From positions 1-8,384 of the forward strand of contig JABZJR010000029.1 of the NCBI GenBank assembly GCA_015257705.1: DNA of 8,384 bases. The letters run 5' to 3'. This DNA comes from Nanosynbacter sp. GTDB taxonomy: Bacteria > Patescibacteriota > Saccharimonadia > Saccharimonadales > Saccharimonadaceae. The notes under the pieces are model-generated. The model saw only the letters and a program-made list of their open reading frames with translations. It did not search any database and was not told the origin of the DNA. How positions within the stretch are numbered: the first letter of the stretch is position 1; every line of letters starts with the position of its first letter. Positions 5,636 through 8,384 of the stretch are shown piece by piece. The translations under genes were made by a program, and so were the position numbers.

Positions 5636-5848
5636 ATGAACACACCAATTCAAGTTAACGAATTATTAGAGAAACCGATGGACCGTCGGGAATTTCTTAA
5701 AAACGTTGGAATTGCAGGACTGTTTGTTATGGGCGGCGGAACGATTGTGCGATCGATAGTCGATTTTATGTATCAGCAGAAACAGCCTCGTCAGGTTGCT
5801 ATTGCTAAAACTTCTGCGTATGGCGCAAGTCGTTATGGCGGTATGTAA
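5636..5848 (+). CDS. small twin-arginine (Tat) signal protein
   Basis: The 70-residue product carries a textbook Tat motif, DRREFLKNVG (residues 16-25), followed by a moderately hydrophobic, Gly-rich h-region (IAGLFVMGGGTIV) and a polar tail of about 28 residues ending SAYGASRYGGM. No convincing AxA signal-peptidase site is seen, so the protein may remain anchored with only the short tail outside. It directly follows tatA-tatC from its own promoter, with GAGG (5627-5630) five bases before the ATG, and is the obvious candidate substrate of that translocase. The tail motif YGAxxY recurs in the minus-strand LENTG protein (SYGAGSY). There is no cofactor-binding domain of the kind usually exported by Tat, so I do not know its function; the short tail may be a partner-binding or surface-display element. 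Confidence 0.85.
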   Translation: MNTPIQVNELLEKPMDRREFLKNVGIAGLFVMGGGTIVRSIVDFMYQQKQPRQVAIAKTSAYGASRYGGM

Positions 5849-5860
5849 TTTGATAATATT

Positions 5861-5889
5861 TTGCAATTTTTACAGTAATTATATATTAT
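5861..5889 (+). promoter_or_regulatory. putative promoter of the tail-fibre-like genes
   Basis: TTGCAA (5861-5866) and TATTAT (5884-5889) are 17 bp apart in a very AT-rich 83-bp gap, predicting a start near 5896 and a leader of about 36 bases before the ATG at 5932. Each element is an imperfect match. Confidence 0.5.
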
Positions 5890-5931
5890 AGGATAAAAGC
5901 TAAAGGTTAGTTTGCATACAGGGAGGATAAG

Positions 5932-6315
5932 ATGGCAAGGTTACCGCAGCCTGGTGGCGACGATGGAAATTGGGGCATAATATTAAATGAATATTTGCGA
6001 CAAATTCACACAGAATCTGGAGATTTGAAGCCGTCCACTGTTGGAAAAGATGCTATTCAAAACGCAGCAATTACTGAAGACAAGTTGGCGTCACCGCTTG
6101 TTGCGAAAATTAATGCAATTCCTACTGGAGGAGGCGGTGGTGGAACTACGCAATGGACTCCTCAGATGCAGGCTCAAGCTCAGGGGTATTGGATAGAATA
6201 CGGATCTACTCCTCCAACAGAAACGACTAAATATGGCGTGCCGGTTATTTGGGCTCGAGATTCAGGCATGTCTCAGCCTATACCGGTTAGTGCCAGTCCA
6301 CCGTCTTTTCCATAG
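5932..6315 (+). CDS. tail-fibre/adhesin-like protein, N-terminal part (frameshifted)
   Basis: This frame encodes 127 residues and is probably the front of a longer protein of about 391 residues continued in another frame. It opens with MARLPQPGGDDGNWGIILNEYLRQIH, a module I recognise from phage-tail-fibre-like and surface proteins of CPR bacteria and actinobacteria ('PxPGxDDGxWGxILNxFL'). A repeat-like 'VGKDAIQNAAITEDKLASPLVAKINAI' follows, typical of trimeric-fibre shafts. Next come a Gly-rich linker (residues 66-71), 'TPQMQAQAQGYWIEYG', and a segment ending SASPPSFP just before TAG. GGAGG (5922-5926) lies 5 bases before the ATG. There is no signal peptide. The stop falls in the middle of a recognisable domain whose remainder is found one frame back, so the break is not a natural end. 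Confidence 0.8.
   Translation: MARLPQPGGDDGNWGIILNEYLRQIHTESGDLKPSTVGKDAIQNAAITEDKLASPLVAKINAIPTGGGGGGTTQWTPQMQAQAQGYWIEYGSTPPTETTKYGVPVIWARDSGMSQPIPVSASPPSFP
6301..6315 (+). other. apparent -1 frameshift site in a T4 run
   Basis: In the first frame the codons run CCG TCT TTT CCA TAG. In the -1 frame the same bases continue TTT TCC ATA GCC GAC AAT with no stop until 7104. A Phe tRNA on TTT (6307-6309) can re-pair perfectly one base back, joining PPSF to SIADNTVTVPS. One extra T in the run would give the same protein. The -1 frame is closed by a TAG at 6288-6290, so the switch must occur between there and 6313. Confidence 0.75.
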
Positions 6316-6341
6316 CCGACAATACAGTTACTGTCCCTAGT

Positions 6342-7106
6342 ATGGTCGGCCTCCGTTATAAAATGGGGCAAGATATTATAAGTGGCCAGGTTTCAGTACC
6401 TGGTAGCGGTGAGCGCACGGTAACAATTACAGCTGAAGCGCTACCGGGATATTTATCGATTGGCGATGCAACCTGGACGAGAGTGTATGGTAAGCCAACA
6501 AATCTTCAGCTGCTTTCGGCTGATGATTTTCGTGGTACAGCTGGTGAGTCTTTAGTTCCGGCAAGTGCGCCTACCGTGCATCGTGTACGTTACGGTCGTG
6601 AGTTTCCTATCGTTGGTGCTCGTCGAATACGTTGGTGTGCGCCAGAAGGCTATACGGCTGTTTCAGCTTTAGCGGGCAATAATGAGATCCGTAGTAGTTC
6701 CAACTCTCATTTGCTTCAAATTATTGAACCACTAACAGACGACGTTGAAATAGATATCGACGTTAAAGAGTGGCCAACTTCTCGTGGATCAGGATTCGCG
6801 TTGAATATGACGACTACCAGTAGTGGTGGCGGTGGTCCAGAAATTCAATTTTTTATAGATGGAACTCAAATACATGTTCGTCCTATACCAGGCGGAATTT
6901 TTAGGAGAGATGCATCTGCTATTGGCGTTTGGAAGATTCGCCGTAAGGGTCGCATAATTAGCGTAACGTCACCTACAGGGACTTCTATGTCATATGATGG
7001 TACTCACGATACGACTTCTTGGGGTAATAGGATCAAGTTACTTATGTGGCAATCACCTGGAGGTGTTCTACGTATAGGTGGCATTAAGGTATTGGGGGTT
7101 ATATAA
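6342..7106 (+). CDS. tail-fibre/adhesin-like protein, C-terminal part
   Basis: The reading frame is open from 6291. Coding character begins upstream of the ATG at 6342 (SIADNTVTVPS), and no Shine-Dalgarno precedes that ATG, so this is best seen as the continuation of the gene starting at 5932. Residues around the junction to about 6510 (NTVTVPSMVGLRYKMG...GERTVTITAEALPGYLSIGDATWTRVYG) resemble a small beta-sandwich module seen repeatedly in bacterial surface proteins ('NTVTIP..GV.Y...G......TVTVTA.A..GY.L.G...W'). A middle region contains 'RVRYGREFPIVGARRIRWCAPEGY'. The last roughly 100 residues, 'IQFFIDGTQIHVRP' to 'GGVLRIGGIKVLGVI', look like a lectin-type jelly roll, possibly a ligand-binding head; this is inference from pattern only. 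It ends one base before the next start. Confidence 0.75.
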   Translation: MVGLRYKMGQDIISGQVSVPGSGERTVTITAEALPGYLSIGDATWTRVYGKPTNLQLLSADDFRGTAGESLVPASAPTVHRVRYGREFPIVGARRIRWCAPEGYTAVSALAGNNEIRSSSNSHLLQIIEPLTDDVEIDIDVKEWPTSRGSGFALNMTTTSSGGGGPEIQFFIDGTQIHVRPIPGGIFRRDASAIGVWKIRRKGRIISVTSPTGTSMSYDGTHDTTSWGNRIKLLMWQSPGGVLRIGGIKVLGVI

Positions 7107-7107
7107 G

Positions 7108-8316
7108 ATGACAATGCGAGTTTGGCAATCGACTCCTGGTCGTTGGTTAGCGACTGAACCATGCATATTCCGAAATGGTGAATGGGTAACCGTAGACGCT
7201 GATAAATTTCCTGGAGCTGTTTTAGAGTCAATGTATGCGCCAAATTATATAGGCAAAGGAACAATTTGGCAGCGAGACGTCAGCAACATGCCATTAGCCC
7301 CTAACTCAGACGCGATGGCAAAATGGATGGACGATAATTCTCCAACTCCATGGGGTAAGGGTGCGTTTGGCGCAAAGACTGGTATAAATACTAGTGCGCA
7401 AGGTACTAGGCCAATTGCAACCTATTTGGTTGATTCGTCTCATCCTCGTTGTGAATATCAATATATGGATAAATGTCGCGGTTACGGAATTACTGCAGAT
7501 GAAATATCGCATTATTTATTAGGTAAAATTCCTTGGCCACATTTTGCAAAACCTGCTCAGAATGGTGACCTTGGTATGGCGATTTATGACATAGCTACAG
7601 GTATTATGCGTGAGTATTTTTTTGTGGAACCCGCAAAGGATGGCACGCCAAAGCACTGGACTGCTGCTACTGGAGGATTTTCTCTGGCAAAACCTGGTTT
7701 GGTTGATTTGGCTAAGACGAATTATGCTACGCAATGCCAGGGTGGCGGTTCTGCTGTAGTTTGTATGCACAACTCGCTTGGTTTTATTGGTATATCGGAA
7801 ATACGTCGGGGTTATATTGATCATGCTTTGGCATTTACTACGGCGAATTTTGCACGTGGATTAGAACCTTCGTGGCCAGCGCAATTATCGGACGGCAAGG
7901 CTCCGGAAAATCAAGCTCCTTTCTCGCCAAGACACGGACAATGGGCAAGATTATCTGCTGATGTTGATCCTGATTATGACCCTAATACATCTCAACCATA
8001 CAATCCGATGACGCGCCTATTGATTAAGGCCGCTAAGAAATATGGTCTTGTTGCTACAGATACAAATGCTTGGTGTCACGCATTTAATGCAGAATGCGGC
8101 TATCAAGAAAAGGCAGTTTTTGGTACTGATCCGTGGGAGACTGGTGAGTTGTTCTCGGTACTTGATCCAAAAGGAGAGTATGGCTCTAGAACATTTGATG
8201 TATCAGACTTTCCGTGGCGAAAAACCGAATGGGCGGAAGTTGATTGGGGAAGGCCTGAAATAGATTTTTGGACAAGACCAGGAACTTATTGGCCGTATCG
8301 TCGTTCGGGCAATTAA
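7108..8316 (+). CDS. cysteine-paired surface/tail-associated protein of unknown function
   Basis: The start is ATG 7108 with GGGGG (7094-7098) nine bases upstream; the earlier in-frame GTG at 7078 lies inside the preceding gene. The 402-residue product has no signal peptide or membrane helix. Visible features are 'AKTGINTSAQGTRPIATYLVDSSHPRCEYQYMDKC' in the middle (given here by key parts: C115, C123), 'GDLGMAIYDIATGIMREYFFVEP' (153-175), 'HWTAATGGFSL' (183-193), C210 and C219 around 'GGGSAVV', 'EIRRGYIDHALAFTT' (231-245), 'RLSADVD' (281-287), 'LLIKAAKKYGLVATDT' (304-319), and C323/C330. The IDHAL and KYGLVATD motifs resemble, from memory, an unnamed family of bacterial secreted proteins with 'GRIDHAL' and 'YGMIVADNG' motifs. 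The three close Cys pairs suggest disulfides and an extracytoplasmic site. It is coupled to the adhesin-like gene upstream; function unknown. Confidence 0.85.
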   Translation: MTMRVWQSTPGRWLATEPCIFRNGEWVTVDADKFPGAVLESMYAPNYIGKGTIWQRDVSNMPLAPNSDAMAKWMDDNSPTPWGKGAFGAKTGINTSAQGTRPIATYLVDSSHPRCEYQYMDKCRGYGITADEISHYLLGKIPWPHFAKPAQNGDLGMAIYDIATGIMREYFFVEPAKDGTPKHWTAATGGFSLAKPGLVDLAKTNYATQCQGGGSAVVCMHNSLGFIGISEIRRGYIDHALAFTTANFARGLEPSWPAQLSDGKAPENQAPFSPRHGQWARLSADVDPDYDPNTSQPYNPMTRLLIKAAKKYGLVATDTNAWCHAFNAECGYQEKAVFGTDPWETGELFSVLDPKGEYGSRTFDVSDFPWRKTEWAEVDWGRPEIDFWTRPGTYWPYRRSGN

Positions 8317-8333
8317 ATTGTATAAAACAGCGA

Positions 8334-8371
8334 TTAGCACTCTTGACATGAGAGTGCTAATTATTTATACT
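8334..8371 (+). promoter_or_regulatory. perfect CIRCE operator with strong promoter
   Basis: The arms TTAGCACTC (8334-8342) and GAGTGCTAA (8352-8360) match the CIRCE consensus at all 18 positions with the canonical 9-bp spacer. The spacer holds a perfect -35 (TTGACA, 8343-8348), and TATACT (8366-8371) is a -10 exactly 17 bp later, giving a start near 8378. The gene it drives lies beyond the window; dnaK or groES/groEL is expected from the family. HrcA from this window is the expected repressor. Confidence 0.95.
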
Positions 8372-8384
8372 GAGATAGTTGGCA

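Noticed and set aside
5568..5919. Direct repeat TTTGCATAC at 5568-5576 and 5911-5919
   Set aside because: It is only 9 bases, in AT-rich leaders; the first copy is part of a -35 while the second has no -10 at the right distance, so chance is likely.
6301..6315. Classical heptanucleotide -1 programmed frameshift signal
   Set aside because: The bases do not fit X-XXY-YYZ with two-tRNA slippage; only a single TTT codon can re-pair, and I see no clear stimulatory hairpin immediately downstream.
6300..6320. Stop-codon reassignment (TAG or TGA read as sense)
   Set aside because: Reading through TAG at 6313 stays in the wrong frame, and TGA ends gmk and the small membrane gene in normal overlaps, so the standard code fits.
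7519..7824. 101-residue minus-strand ORF
   Set aside because: It is antisense to the 402-residue gene, which has better start context and consistent family-like motifs.
8317..8384. Rho-independent terminator formed by the dyad at 8334-8360
   Set aside because: The dyad is an exact CIRCE with a promoter inside it and lacks a following T run, so it is an operator.

Overview
The window looks like a piece of a small, moderately AT-rich genome of the Candidate Phyla Radiation, most likely Candidatus Saccharibacteria (TM7). This assignment is an inference. It rests on a compact HrcA, a minimal tatA-tatC pair without tatB, small surface proteins with Tyr/Gly-rich 'YGAxxY' motifs, an LPxTG-like C-terminal anchor, and phage-tail-fibre-like proteins opening with 'MARLPQPGGDDGxWG'. 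The standard genetic code fits, with TAA, TAG and TGA all used as stops. No tRNA, rRNA, CRISPR array or insertion sequence was seen. No gene-free stretch exceeds about 90 bases.

Region 1 (1-2519, + strand) is a tight run of a 5'-truncated HAD-family 5'(3')-deoxyribonucleotidase, a guanylate kinase and a polytopic membrane protein with an LssY C-terminal domain. The genes are 9 bp apart or overlap by 4 bp, and no clear Shine-Dalgarno sites precede the second and third.

Region 2 (2523-3959, + strand) is a heat-shock operon: a CIRCE operator/promoter, hrcA (apparently leaderless, and about 100 residues shorter than usual), an unannotated 53-residue one-helix membrane protein, then grpE and a rho-independent terminator. 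A second, perfect CIRCE with an ideal sigma-70-type promoter lies at the right edge (8334-8371) and must drive a gene beyond the window, probably dnaK or groES/groEL. HrcA made here would repress both promoters.

Region 3 (3929-5848) is an envelope/export module. A minus-strand small protein with an LENTG-type sorting signal faces tatA and tatC. The TatC carries a C-terminal tail of about 130 residues with Ser-Arg and 'DGF' repeats. Next, from its own promoter, comes a 70-residue protein with a textbook twin-arginine signal, an obvious candidate substrate of the adjacent Tat translocase.

Region 4 (5932-8316, + strand) encodes a tail-fibre/adhesin-like protein broken into two reading frames by an apparent -1 frameshift at a T4 run, then a 402-residue cysteine-paired protein with an 'IDHAL' motif that I cannot name. 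Together with the Tat substrate these look like a surface or host-contact cassette between the two CIRCE-controlled heat-shock loci. The most interesting items are this cassette, the heat-shock small membrane protein, the shortened HrcA and the unusual TatC tail.
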